Positions 45,991 to 57,105 of a DNA stretch of 64,000 nt are shown here, piece by piece. How positions within the stretch are numbered: position 1 is the stretch's first letter; every line of letters begins with the position of its first letter. The stretch comes from Massospora cicadina. Lineage: Eukaryota > Entomophthoromycota > Entomophthoromycetes > Entomophthorales > Entomophthoraceae. Position numbers and translations under genes: made by a program. The stretch covers positions 1-64,000 of the forward strand of contig JAKSZP010017492.1 in the NCBI GenBank assembly GCA_022478985.1. Direction: 5' to 3'. The notes beneath the pieces are model-generated. The model saw only the letters and a list, made by a program, of their open reading frames with translations, was not told the origin of the DNA and searched no databases.

Positions 45991-46595
45991 AAATTGCAGT
46001 TACTGCAGATGTAAGTGATATAATGTTTGACAAAACGATCTGCAGAAAGTACAACGATGAACCGCCCTATGTGATCAAAGCTATAAACAAAATGAGAGCG
46101 AATAACTTCCAATGGAATGGGGAGCTGTACAAGTGGATCGGCAATTCTACAGTGAATTACCCTCAGCCCAGTCAGGAATTATTATGAGCGCCCAAAAGGC
46201 AGTCAGACATGGAGGGGTGCATAAGACAATGGAGCTGTTGTGCCCTCGGTACTATTTGGAAAGTATGAACTTCGATGTGCTCAAAACCATTTCCTGTTGC
46301 CATCAGTGCCAAGTGGAGAAGCCATTCCACCTTAAGACTTTGTATCAGGTAGTGAAACCACACTTTTCTTGGCATGCTGTTTCCTTGAATGCTTTGGTCC
46401 ATTGCCAACAGGAGCTAACTGGTGTAAGTATATTCTTGTGGCTATGGACCATTTGACCTGGTAGGTCAAAGCAAGGGCAATATGAGATTTAGGGGCAATT
46501 ACAGTGGCCAAGTTTGTGATGGAATGTCTTATTCAGTGACATGGATGCCCTCAGTTTATTCTCACTGACAACGGAACTAAATTCACCTTACACTT
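45991..46595 (+). pseudogene. Element F: integrase, N-terminal part
   Basis: 46112-46456 includes the H-H-C-C region (KAVRHGGVHKTM, then SCCHQCQVEKP). The first catalytic strand reads SLNALVHC, with Asp to Asn. 46545-46595 reads PQFILTDNGTKFTLH, with the second Asp kept. It is interrupted here by a solo LTR. Confidence 0.8.
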
Positions 46596-47965
46596 TGTAA
46601 GTCTTGAGGGAACGTCCTTTGGCTCTCAATCGGGTCACCTTCCCATTCCCAAATAAAAAGACACCAAAGAGGATGGCGGTACCTCTCATCACTCAGGGCG
46701 ACCTCACTCACATAGTAGATGAGCGATGGGTAACAGCTCGTCCGCTTTAGATTCCACCCCCAATACCCACACTTACCTCAGCAGAACTGTTGCGGGGGAT
46801 TAGTTTTTATCTATGCTGAGATTATGAACTGAAATTGGCTGGATCTAATTTGGCCATCAATCTGGCTGATGCCCAAAATTGAATGGCTATAAAATCATGA
46901 GAATGAGATATTGGCTGGATCACCCAATGGTTTCAATTCTATCTCCAAACAAGGTGAACATATATCAGGTGCTATTGATGGGGGTTTGAAGCCCTCAGAT
47001 AGTAATTCGGGCGTTGCGCCCAATATGCTGCTGTTGATCAAACAAACATTTAAATGACTGAGTGTGGGCAGGTTGGCCGTCCTGAACCTGTTCCTAACCA
47101 AATGGACCCATCCCTATAAGGAATGGCCTTGGGGGATTCCCATCTTCCGTTGGGCCAAATGCTGTCATACTATTTTTCAGAAACGTAGTTAATCCCTGGT
47201 TCAGATGTTTGAGGTTGAACTGACAGAGACTCGGCCCACCGCCAAATTTTGTGATGTCAGTTCCCAAAGAATAAACCCCCCATTCCTGAACAATTCACCG
47301 GTTAGGTCAAATTTGTGGGCCCCAACCCCATCCTGTCACTACCCAATCAACCACTATTTAATCAGTTGCATGGCACTGAGAAAATTGTTGGTCGATTTTC
47401 ATACTTTCCTTACCCAAAAAATTTTTGCCAAAAAATCAAATTTTCTTCATTTTCTGTTCTGACCATATTCCAGATGGCATTTCCCTGGTGGTCCATCACC
47501 CCGCACTCCAGGTGGGCTTTACCAATTCTTTTGGTCACCATGGCTCCCTCTATCATTGATTGGGCCCAGCGAGTCTGACACTTTTGGTTTTATAACCCCG
47601 CTCTTATGAATTTCTGACAACAATGTATGGGGATCTTATGGCCCTATTTACAACAATGGATAGAGAGAATCCATCTCCCTATTGCCCCCAATGAGTTGGC
47701 CTCTCAAGCCAAGAATCTCGTCAAGACTGTCCCAGTAATCCCACCTCCTGCAGTTAGAACCTCTGAGTTGGGAATGTGTTCAGTGTGGTTTGCCGTTGGG
47801 ATACTCTTTACCCTGTTGTTACATCACCACTTCGTGGTATCACATTTCTGGCTCCATATCAAGTTGTACAGTTGGCAATGCCTCTGGCATTCTGGCTTGC
47901 TTTTTGGGTGTTCACACATCCTGACTGGCAGGCTGGTCTAAACTTCTTCTGCCGTTTCCATGACA
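46596..47965 (+). mobile_element. Solo LTR of the A/B chromovirus family inside F
   Basis: 1370 bp starting TGTAAGTCTTGAGGG and ending ccatgaca, with the family landmarks of A and B. Flanks are cactt (46591-46595) and cacat (47966-47970), a 5-bp TSD with one change. Removing the LTR and one target copy restores one continuous integrase frame across the junction. No internal sequence is left, as after LTR-LTR recombination. It has the TATA-like ctatttaatc about 31 bp before attgttggtcga. Confidence 0.9.
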
Positions 47966-48598
47966 CACATCCTCCCCAAACTGAACGAGCTCATGGGAAT
48001 CCGCGGGTTCTAATGACCCCATACCACCCAGAATCTAATGGAATGGTTGAACGAGTGAATGGGACTCTGGTAATATCCTATGCAAATTAGTAACAGATTG
48101 ACCATCTGATTGGACCTCCCTTCTTTCCACTGCTGTGTTCGCCTATAACTTCAGTCACCATTCTGCCACAGGGAAAAGCCCATTTCAACTGCATTACAGC
48201 TGACACCCAGCTCTTCTGGCATTACTTTATTTGTGTGTGGAAGACACCAGCAGAATGGAACCCCACCGCCATTTGACTAACCTTTCAAACATTCTGATCA
48301 GATTGCAGACAGAAGAATATTCCTTCAGCTTAGCAAAGAAGATCAGGAATCAGGCTTCTGATCAGGTACATCATAACGGGTTGGCGCAGTTCAATAGTGA
48401 TGATGTGGTTCTCTTCAATGACCAGCATGGTTCAGCCGGAAACACAAGTTGCCAGCATCTGGATTGGGCCATTTGAAGTTATTGAAAAGACAGGTGTGGA
48501 TGCATATACTATCAAGGACCCTGCTAGCAGTCAGATCATCAACTGAGCGCATGCGAAGTTCCTCCATGCATATAGGCAATAGAGCCAATCATCCAGTC
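47966..48598 (+). pseudogene. Element F: integrase, C-terminal part
   Basis: Resumes with ILPKLNELMGI, then MTPYHPESNGMVERVNGT, with the catalytic Glu present. 48231-48476 is the tail, and the end reads AHAKFLHAYRQ, the usual close of gypsy integrases without a chromodomain. Some one-base shifts. The polypurine tract aaaggggggtaa (48599-48610) follows. Confidence 0.8.
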
Positions 48599-48610
48599 AA
48601 AGGGGGGTAA

Positions 48611-49106
48611 TATTGCGATTCTGATATGACTGGACTATAAGCCCTTAGTTGTGATGGCGGAATCAATTGGATCCATTGATTTACTATAGTCTCAATTAAC
48701 TGAGTGCCTTGACATAAAGTGATATTAGGTTATTGAGAAATTGCCTCAAATTAGGTGATGGCGAAATCAACAATTGACAAATTGATGGAGCCAATGAGAT
48801 ATGGCGAATTAAATTACTAAGCTGTATAAACAGTAGCATCCAAAGTCGCTACAATATAGGTGAGACGAGATGATTAAGTAGGATTGTTGTTAAGTAGGTT
48901 GAGAGTAAGCAGAATTGAAAAGAATCCGCGATATTAAGTATATTAAATAAAAGAAGTAGAGGGAGCTAGTGCTCCATATTTATTTATAAGTATATTTTTT
49001 GTTCCAATGGCAATGATCATCATATCATTATTTCCTAATTGTTCAGTGGGTTGAACCCTGTGCAAATCCATCGGCGTATCTCTTTGATATTGCCAATTTT
49101 GTAACA
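48611..49106 (+). repeat. 3' LTR of gypsy element F
   Basis: 496 bp, starting TATTGCGATTCTGATATG (TG changed to TA) and ending ttttgtaaca. It sits directly after the polypurine tract 48599-48610. Confidence 0.9.
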
Positions 49107-50300
49107 GCAGGATCAAGATTAACGCCCCTCCTAATCAAGTTTTTGAGCTAAGTGGACACCCAGACCCTTAAATCAAAGAATCGTTGAACTTCAAGGGGAA
49201 TTTGGATCCACCTAATTGAAGTCTATCTATATCTTATTAGGAGATCTAATGAATCAAACCCTCCAAGTCCCTTGGTATGCCCCCATCACTTATATCAAAC
49301 TATGCCCAATTAAAAATATTGCTAACATGAGTTGTTTTGGTTCTTAACAAGATTTAGGATTCTTTCCTCTACCCACCATAGCTCTGGTCAAGAGTAGAAT
49401 TGGAGACAATATCAACCCTAATAAACTCCAGAACGGTAAAGTCCTCCTCAAGGAGTATGGCGATATTTTTCCCTTGGGACCAAATGACTACAGAAAAATG
49501 TCCGGGGTAATTTACAAAATTGAGACTGAGGCTCACCTCCATTTAAATCTTAGCCATACTGAGAATCTATTGTTGTGGAAGCTAAAGTGGCCTTAAAGTT
49601 ACAGCAACTGTTGGAATCTGGGTTACTTGTGCTTTCTAAAAGCCTGTGAGCTTCCCCACTCCTAATAATTTGGAAGAAGGATGGTGGTCACCCTGTTGTC
49701 ATGGATTTTTGCCGCCTCAATACTATCACATGAAAAGATAGCTATCCAATGCCAATATAGATGATTTCTTACGCCTGATGGCAGGTTCCCACTATTTTAT
49801 TGGCTATAAATCTTTCCAGAGGGTACTGGCAAGTCAATTTGTTGCCAGAGGATCATGAAAAATTCACCCTCATCTTAAGTGAAGGACTATTTGAGCCCTC
49901 TCAAATAGCGCAGGTTATGTAACGCCCCTAATACCTTCCAAAGCGCCATTGGCTGACTTTTAGCTGATTTTAAACGTTCTTGTGTGCCAGTTTATCTTTA
50001 CAATTTTACCATTTTTTAGGAACCTCTACTGAGCATATAGTTCAACTCTGCTAGTTTTCTAGTGGTTATGGCAAGCTTATTAAAGCTAAATTCTGTCAAA
50101 ATGCTTCTTCTTTCAGAGCCAAATTGATTTTTGGGCCATAAGGTAGATAAAGCTGGGATATCCCTGATGGATGACAATATCCTGTCCATTTTATAAGATG
50201 ACACCCCTAAACCCTATGTGATATACAGGCTTTTAGGAATGGTGGGATATTATTACCAATTTATTACCACTTTGCCAACACCTCCAAGTAATTAGTATTT
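49107..50300 (+). pseudogene. Element H: reverse transcriptase remnant
   Basis: Resumes H after F. 49600-49730 reads LLESGLLVLSKSL, then IWKKDGGHPVVMDFCRLNTI. 49795-49880 reads LAINLSRGYWQVNLLPEDHE. The catalytic box near 49990-50010 reads VYLYNF instead of VYLDDI. 50225-50290 is the FRNGGILLPIYYHF version of FLGMVGYYRRFI. Confidence 0.7.
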
Positions 50301-50828
50301 TTTTGAAGAAATGAATACCCTTCCATTGGAAAGAAGATTAACAGTTGACATTTGGCCTCTTAAGGACAGCTCTCTCCCACTCTCCAGTAATTATGAATCT
50401 TAATTTTGTAAACTCTTTCTCCTCTTTACCAATTCTAGCGATATAGCCATAGGAGCCATACTATCTTAAATAAATAGAGCTTGCTGGACCATCCATTGAC
50501 TACTATAGAAAATCCTTAACCAGATCTGAACGCAACTATAGCGTTACAGAAATAAATGATTGATGGTACTTCTGACTAACTAGCATTTCTGACCCTAATA
50601 TATGGGAAACAAGCCACCATAATCGCCAATCATACTTCCTTGCGATGGCTTCAGAAAATGAAGGAATCCAATGGGAGGCTAGCCTGATGGGCAAAAAACT
50701 TTAAAACTACAATTAATCTATTATTCATCAACCAGGGACCATCCACCAAAACGAGGATTGCATATTCAGACTCCCATATTAACTTTGACTGACCCTTAGG
50801 AGGATCACTCGATGATTTCTTATCCCAA
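50301..50828 (+). pseudogene. Element H: RNase H remnant
   Basis: Recognisable only by position and short pieces, such as SSDIAIGAILS (near 50435-50465) and the NHTSLRWLQKMKES stretch (50627-50670, TDHASLRWL in relatives). Stops are frequent. Confidence 0.6.
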
Positions 50829-52024
50829 ATGCATATATGGAAAGATGAATCCTTTACCCTTCAAAAAGAATTAGCAAAAAAGTTGGAGAGTCTTCAAGTT
50901 AAAAATGACAAACTGTACAAATTTGTAGCTCAAAAATGGTTGCTCTATATAAGCCTATCAGCGAGAACAGAAATCATATTTGAGATACATCTGCAAGTCA
51001 GTCATGAGGGGATTCAGAAAACTTTCCAATGGCTCAAGACTCAATATAACCGGAAAGATATTTTGTTTTGATCCAAGCTGTCTTAGAGTTCTGACTGGTA
51101 TGTAAAAGCCAAGCTTAACCTAATCTTCGTCCTCAACCACCAGGTGGTTCCACACTGTGACCCCTTACATCCTATTAGATTTGATGTTATGGAACCCCTT
51201 CCCTCGAGCCTCTAATGGTCATTGGTTCCTCCTCCAAGCAGTGGATCATCTAACTAAGTGGATCAAAGCTGTATCTCTACCCTCCGCTTTAGCAAAAGCT
51301 ACCGCCACATTTTTATATAACCAGATTATTACCCAACATGGGTGCCCTAACGTAATTCTCTCCAATAATGGGCAAATTTACCAATTGTTGCTGGTGAATG
51401 AATTAGCCAAACTGTTGGGTTCCGCTCTGGTAATTTTTTAATTTGTACCATCCTGCAACCAATGGAATGGTAAAGTGGGCGAATGGTACTCTAACTACAA
51501 CCTTCAGAAAATGGCCACTACTGACCCCCTTCATTGGCCCCAGTAATTGCCTAGTGCCATTCTGGCCTATAGAATAAGCTACCATTAAATAATTAAGATG
51601 TCACCCTTCCATGCATTGTATGGAAGAAATCCCCAGTTGCCTTCTAAAGTGAAGGCCATGTTAGATCAAGCTTCTCCTTACGCCCCCAAAGTTACTATGC
51701 AAAGTATCATCAATGTAATTATCTGATTTTAGGCTCTAACTTACAAAAATTTATCTGCTACCACTAATAGAGAAAATAGTCAATTTAATGACAAGCATGA
51801 ACCCTGAACACCTTCAAACCAGGTTACCTAGTTCTTTTCTACAATCATTGGCCTGGTGGTCATAACAACAAATTGGGCACTAACTGGTTGGGGCCCTACA
51901 ATGTCATATATAAACGGAGCAACAAACACTAAATTGTGGAGGTCGTTCATAGTACAATAGTAAAATGCGCACATTGTCAATTTCTACGACTGTTTCCACC
52001 TGCGCCAAGATCTATAGGGGGCTA
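50829..52024 (+). pseudogene. Element H: integrase and tail
   Basis: 50829-51071 is the region before and within the zinc-binding fold (VSHEGIQKTFQWLKTQYNR). 51157-51441 (94 codons) is the core, FLLQAVDHLTKWIKAVSLPS, then NVILSNNGQIY, with the second Asp to Asn; the first Asp (IRFDVMEPL, 51170-51195) is kept. 51780-52000 is the post-integrase tail without a visible chromodomain. A purine tract (atctataggggg, about 52010-52021) precedes the LTR. Confidence 0.75.
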
Positions 52025-52594
52025 TGTCAGAAGCTATCCAAATCAGAAATACATGTGTGTCAGATGAAGGGAATCAAACCTGATTTGATGAAATAAATGA
52101 AACCATATGTGAGGACAATCCCCAACGAAATTTTAAGGGCTTTTCTACTGGTGATCAACCCCACTGAAGCGATTGAATAATAATCACCTAAAACCCCCTA
52201 ATATTGGGATTCAAATCTAATCTATGCAGTGATAGAATCCCGTTATACAGAAATAAACAACATGCTGCAGAGTTTCTGATTGGTAAATGAGTTTAGATCT
52301 TAGCTTGTAACGCTTGGAGATTTATCAAGAAAACTACTCCCTGATTTCCGTATAATCATGTATCTAAGAAATAAACTTTACTCTCTTTTTACCATTATTA
52401 AATTTGGTTTACCTCTATATTATTTATTAGGGAAATAAAACATAAAAAGGATTTATCACTCATGGACATTTATCCTAAGTGAAGCCTTTCCAGCCAAGAA
52501 AAGTAAAAATTATAATCCATCATCCAGGAACTTTGGTTCTCCTGGTTTTAAAATAAAAGGACAAGTGATGTAAAGCCCCTTAGTCCTGAAAACA
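52025..52594 (+). repeat. 3' LTR of gypsy element H
   Basis: Begins TGTCAGAAGCTATCC after the purine tract, ends at about ctgaaaaca, 570 bp. It contains the single, uninterrupted target (52567-52584) of the two micro-inserts seen in the 5' LTR. Confidence 0.8.
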
Positions 52595-52685
52595 AGGTTG
52601 GGAATTGCTGAGAGGTGATCATAGAAACTATATTGGCGAACCAAGAAAGGTATGGAAGACATACTTTGTTTGATGACTGGGAGTC
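52595..52685. other. Spacer between H and J
   Basis: 91 bp of non-coding sequence. No feature seen. Confidence 0.5.
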
Positions 52686-53543
52686 TGTCATGTGAACATG
52701 ACATAATTTTGGGGATCAACCCCAAAGACAAGGCTGGGCGCCTGGAGGCCCAGAAGGTGAAGTTGCAGGCCCTTCCTGACCTGAAGAACACCCTGGACCA
52801 ACGCTGGGTCTGGGAAAATTATGCTCAGGTTGAGACCAGTGGTGCACCAAACGCCCAGCCCCTGACAGCAGCTCAAGCATTAAAACGAACTATCTACCAT
52901 ATTAAGGCGGATGGTTTGGTTTGCTTAGTTTTGGAATAAGGGTTTGATTCCTGTTCTGCCTATGAAATAACTCGCTCAGGTCAAATCCAACTTCAGTCAA
53001 TAACTTGAGTGAAGTCAGTTCCAGTCTATTTTACTAACTCGGATGGCAGTATCACCCTATTGGTGAGCCACTGCTTGGGCCCAATGTGGCATAACCCCAA
53101 TTTCCCCATCCGAGCTTAAATACATTTTCCCTGACCAACATTCCTTGTTGGTCGACTTCTCAAATAAACCTATTCCTCATTTTAAGTCATTTTTTATTTT
53201 ATAATATTCTGAACGCTTCTATGTGCAAGCCACTTTGAGGAGGTCTCGCGTTCCATTACACTTGCCATTGCAAGTACCATTAAGCTCTCACCTCATGTAC
53301 TGTTTGTCTGCCCGGGATCCCTCCAACCTGGGCCACCTAACCCCATGTTAATATTTGCACCGCGTCGCCCTTCTATGGAGTTTTATTATAAAATTCACAA
53401 TATTATGCCTCAGCGGTTATTGCTCCAGCACCCTCTGCTGGGCTCTAATCCCTCTGGCATTAATGACTAGTTCCCTGGCATTGGGCCTGTGCACCAAGCA
53501 CCGCCACGCTGGGAACTGGAGAGTTATAGATGCTCTCCTTACA
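52686..53543 (+). repeat. 5' LTR of chromovirus J
   Basis: 858 bp, starting TGTCATGTGAACATG and ending ctctccttaca. It is clearly related to the K LTRs (shared aaagacaaggctggg, ggaggcccagaaggtgaag, and the ttccttgttggtcgac region). The matching 3' LTR lies beyond the window. Confidence 0.85.
53116..53157 (+). promoter_or_regulatory. J LTR promoter: TATA-like box and probable transcript start
   Basis: ttaaataca (53116-53124) lies 31 bp before GTTGGTCGACT (53147-53157). That 11-mer can pair with the site just after the LTR (53546-53556), with two G-U pairs. This is as expected if the RNA starts here and primes itself. The start is inside a palindrome, gaccaaca-ttcct-tgttggtc (53133-53153). Confidence 0.6.
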
Positions 53544-53545
53544 TT

Positions 53546-53556
53546 AGTTGATCAAC
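53546..53556 (+). other. Proposed self-primer binding site of J
   Basis: AGTTGATCAAC, 2 nt after the 5' LTR, is complementary (two G-U pairs) to 53147-53157 in the LTR. It has no TGG, so a whole-tRNA primer is unlikely. Confidence 0.6.
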
Positions 53557-54200
53557 CACATTTTCATATGTGCACAAACTTTTTCCGCGTGGAACTTTTC
53601 TGAAGTGGAAACAGTGGCTGTCAGCTTTGGGCTTTGGCTGTTGTTAGCTGCACTGCTGTTTCCTCATTTTCCCAAAGGTTGGAGCAACTCAGCGTTATTT
53701 TGGTCGCCTCCAACTGGAAAGAATCAACCCTTCATGTTTGTACCTGGTGGAGTCGGACACTTCAATGTCCAAAAGTTGTGATTCCCTGACTTTCAGCCTA
53801 AGTTATTAAATTTCATTCCAAGAAACAAATTTTCCATCACCAGCGCGTTCAGATGATGCCGGTGGAATTGGCGCAGATGGGCCTGGTGGTGTTGGCCTTG
53901 GATAACGTTGGGCATTCCATTGCAGTTTCAGGGATAGAGTCATTTACATCTAAAACACATTTTATAACGAAACCCTGGCCTCCATCTCTGAACCTTTTAT
54001 TTGTTCATATGGCTTGGATGAGGACCCTATTCTTGTGTATCAAATTACCCCTGAGAACCCACTGTTGACCTCTACCATGATCCAGCGCACTCAGGAGGTG
54101 GAGAAGGAACTTCTTTTTTGATATAATCAAGGATATGCACCTGCAGAAGGCATAGTGGGGTATGTGGCCTAAGTATTAAGAGTGGCCAAGTATCCCACCC
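53557..54200 (+). pseudogene. Element J: gag and pre-protease region
   Basis: A start codon at 53568 (MCTNFFRVELF) follows the primer site by only 11 nt, as in K (MHKNYPCGTFF). The conserved stretch with CTWWSRTLQCPKVVIP (about 53725-53785) matches CTWWSQTFRSPNVIIP in K. 53985-54170 matches the K pre-protease region (YGLDEDPILVYQITPENP, then YAPAEGIVGYVA). No zinc knuckle is seen. Stops and shifts are present. Confidence 0.65.
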
Positions 54201-54630
54201 CATTTTTTGATTCCCAAACCAATTCTGTGTGCAGGCTTGAGCTAGATGATGAGAAGTTTGGTGAAGTGTTGTCATTATCTTCAATAAATAAAGACCATTC
54301 AGGGTATTTTCTAATGATGGCACCCTCTCCTCTCCTTTAGGGAAACTCACCACTACTATTTTGGTGGATACTGGCGCTACTGAAAACTATATGGACCAGT
54401 ACTTAGCCGACTACCTTAGGTTGAGTTACTTGCCAGGTGATGTGGTTAGAGGAGGGGCGTCCTAAGGTATACCCACTCTGAAAATCATTGGAACAGTGGA
54501 TTATCAGGTTGGCAAGTACCACTTGACTGATCACTTCAGTGCGATCAAAAACCTCCTGTTCCCTATCATTTTGGGTGTGAAATGGTGGCGGAAGTTTGAC
54601 GTAAGACCTGAAGGAGAAATTTTTGTCTCA
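54201..54630 (+). pseudogene. Element J: aspartic protease
   Basis: 54355-54450 reads TILVDTGATENYMDQYLADY, then LRLSYLPGDVVRGGAS, with an intact D-T-G-A site. It continues through IPTLKIIGTVDYQVGKYHL to ILGVKWWRKFDV. It matches K at 61200-61563. One stop (near 54465) lies in the frame. Confidence 0.8.
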
Positions 54631-55386
54631 TTATGAAGAATGGTCGCACATTTTTTGTGCCTTTGTCCAAAGAAAACGCCCCAGGCAACTTGCCCCACTG
54701 GCCCCACCGTATCCCTTGTGTCCTTGCCTCAATGCAGAAGCCCTCAGTGGAAATCCCTATACCTTCTTGCTTGGAGGGTTTGGAATCCTCTTTTAATGCA
54801 GCATCTGCCAACGCACTCCCTGAGCACTCTGAATTTAATTGTGACTTCAAGCTTATGGTGGATCTAGTGCATATCTCTTCTCCTATCTACCCTTTAACTG
54901 TCCGGGAGGAAGAGGCGTTGGATGTGTGGGTGAAAGAACAGTTAGCCAAGGGTGCGTTTTTTAGCGTAACTCCCCCTGTATGCTCCCCCTTACTCATCAT
55001 GGAGAAGTCTGATGTTACCTTACGCCCATGCGTAGACTATGGTAACCTTAACAACGTTACTGTACCAGACCTCCATCCCATCCCTTTGGATTTGCAGATT
55101 GCACGCTATGTGGAGAAGGCGAAGGTCTTCTCCAAGTTGGATTGCCTCAACGCGTTCAATCAGATTCGGATCAAAAAGGGACAAGAGTGGTTGACCACAT
55201 TCTGTATCCAAAAAGGGATCTTCCAGTTTCTGGTCATATCCTTTGGGCTTAAGAATGCTCCTGCTATCTTCCAACGCCGCATTGATGCAGCGTTGGAGGA
55301 CCTTTAGGGGTATGCGCGGTCGCTTACATGGATGATATCCTGGTGTTTTCCATGATAAGGAGTCCCATGAAGCTCACCTTCAGCAG
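54631..55386 (+). pseudogene. Element J: reverse transcriptase
   Basis: 54633-55307 (224 codons) covers the linker and fingers/palm: YPLTVREEEALDVWVKEQLA, LRPCVDYGNLNNVTVPD, KVFSKLDCLNAFNQIRI, SFGLKNAPAIFQRRIDAALE. A one-base shift just before 55315 then leads to VCAVAYMDDILVFS (about 55313-55354), with YMDD intact. A second shift follows. K has a shift at the same point. Confidence 0.9.
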
Positions 55387-56100
55387 GTGGTGGAGTGGTT
55401 AAAGGCAGCCCGCCTTACATTAGAGATTTCAAAGTGCGAGTTCTTTGAGTCCCAGGTCACATTTCTGGGCAACATCATGTTCGACCAAGGACACATGATA
55501 ACTCCAGACAAGGAGAAGGCGATTCGTAAGTGGCCTACCCCTACCTCAATTAAGGAATTTAGAAGCTTTTTGGGGACGTGCACGTTCCTCAAGAAGTTCA
55601 CTCCCAATCTGTCTGAGGTGGCGGCTCCCCTATACAAGGCTAGCGGTGCCAAGGTGCTTCAGTGGTCCCCCACTTTGGAGGATGCTTTCCAAGCAGTGAA
55701 GTGCACCCTATTATCCATGACCGTTCTTCGCCATGTTGACCCTTCCAAGGAGTTCATTGTGTCAACTGATGCCTCCAACTTCGCCATAGCGGCCGCCTTG
55801 TTACAAGTGGGCAAAGATGGGATAGAGCATCTGGTGGGATATTTTTCTAGGAAAATGTCTTTATCAGAGTTGAATTACGCCGTTTATGACAAGGAGTTAC
55901 TAGCAGTGGTGGAGGCGTTGACTTATTGGCGTCACCACTTGCATGGCTCTACCCAATCATTCCGCGTATGTATAGACCACTGTGCCTTGCTGTAATACCG
56001 CGCGCCCCATGTCCTAACCCCACGGCAGACCCATTGGCATGAGACCCTTACCCAATTCGCATTCACGTATGAGTTCACCAAGGGTAAGGATAATGGTTTA
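55387..56100 (+). pseudogene. Element J: RT connection and RNase H
   Basis: 55387-55995 is an open frame of 202 codons: ISKCEFFESQVTFLGNIM, FRSFLGTCTFLKKFTPNL, then RNase H from FIVSTDASNFAIAAALLQV through YFSRKMSLSELNYAVYDKEL to VCIDHCALL and a stop. The tail FAFTYEFTKGKDNGLADAL (56055-56115) closes the domain. Catalytic Asp (TDAS), Glu (DKEL) and Asp (IDH) are all present. Confidence 0.9.
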
Positions 56101-57105
56101 GCGGATGCTTTGAGCCTCAACCCTGCTCTAGCCCCAAACCCCAAGGAGGTAGAGGTGCACAACACCCAGGTTATGATCCCTCTAAGTAAAATTATTTCGT
56201 TGCTTCCCTCTCCCCTGGCTAATGGGCCAGCGCTTGACCTCTGGGTAATGCGGAGAAATATGGTATGTTCAGAATGGTCGTCCTCTCTCAGACTCTGTTT
56301 GGAAAATATGCCATGGTCCTTGAATAAAGCGCGTCAAATCAAGAGGATCTATCAAGAGGCTATTACATAAAGGATGAGATGGTTTGGTTCCAGGGGCGCC
56401 TTTGGGTACCTGCTGGACCACTGCGCCTGGACATCATTTGGGACCATCATGATGGAATCACCATTGGTCATCCGGGGAAAGCAAAGACCTTGGAGTTGAT
56501 ACACTGCACCTACAATTGGAAGGGCTTGTCTGTTCAGGTGGGGCGGTATTGTAAGGAGTGCCTGGTGTGCAACCAGATGAAACCCAACCGCCAACCTTTA
56601 GCAGGGTTGTTGGTACCAGTCCAAAAGGCTGATGGGCCCTGGACTTTCCTCTCAGTTGATTTCATTGTGGAGCTACTTGTCTCTGATGGCTATGATGCCA
56701 TAAAGGTGGTGGTGGACCAGTATACAAAGTTCGCCCACTTCATTCCTTGCAGAACCATGATAACCACAGCGGAGATAGATAGGCTTTTCGTTACCCATGT
56801 GCTTGCACTTCATGGGGTTCCCCTAAGAGATTATTAGTGACTGGGGACCCCAATTCACTTCCATTTTTTTGGAATAGTTGTGTAAGACTCTTCATGTTCG
56901 CCCTTGCCGTTCAACTGCCTATCATCCCCAATCAGATGGGCAGACAGAACGAGTGAACCAGTGCTTGGAACAGTTTCTGCGGTGTTACACCGCTGCAGAT
57001 CATTCATATTGGGCTTCTCACCTTCCCATGGCCCAGTTTAGTTACAATATTACCTTACACTCTTTGATCAGCTGTTCCCCATTTTTCGCCAGCCATGGCT
57101 TTAAC
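56101..57105 (+). pseudogene. Element J: integrase, cut by K
   Basis: 56379-56837 has the H-H-C-C region (IWDHHDGITIGHPGKAKTLE, then CKECLVCNQMKPN) and the first catalytic strand LSVDFIVELLVSDGYDA. A frame break precedes ISDWGPQF-like sequence near 56830-56865, and 56878-57174 has TAYHPQSDGQTERVNQCLEQ with the Glu. The frame runs to SHGFN at 57105, the insertion point of K, and resumes at 63929. All three catalytic positions survive. Confidence 0.9.

Noticed and set aside
39185..52599. TSD for element H
   Set aside because: tttag before the 5' LTR and aggtt after the 3' LTR do not match; too decayed or rearranged.
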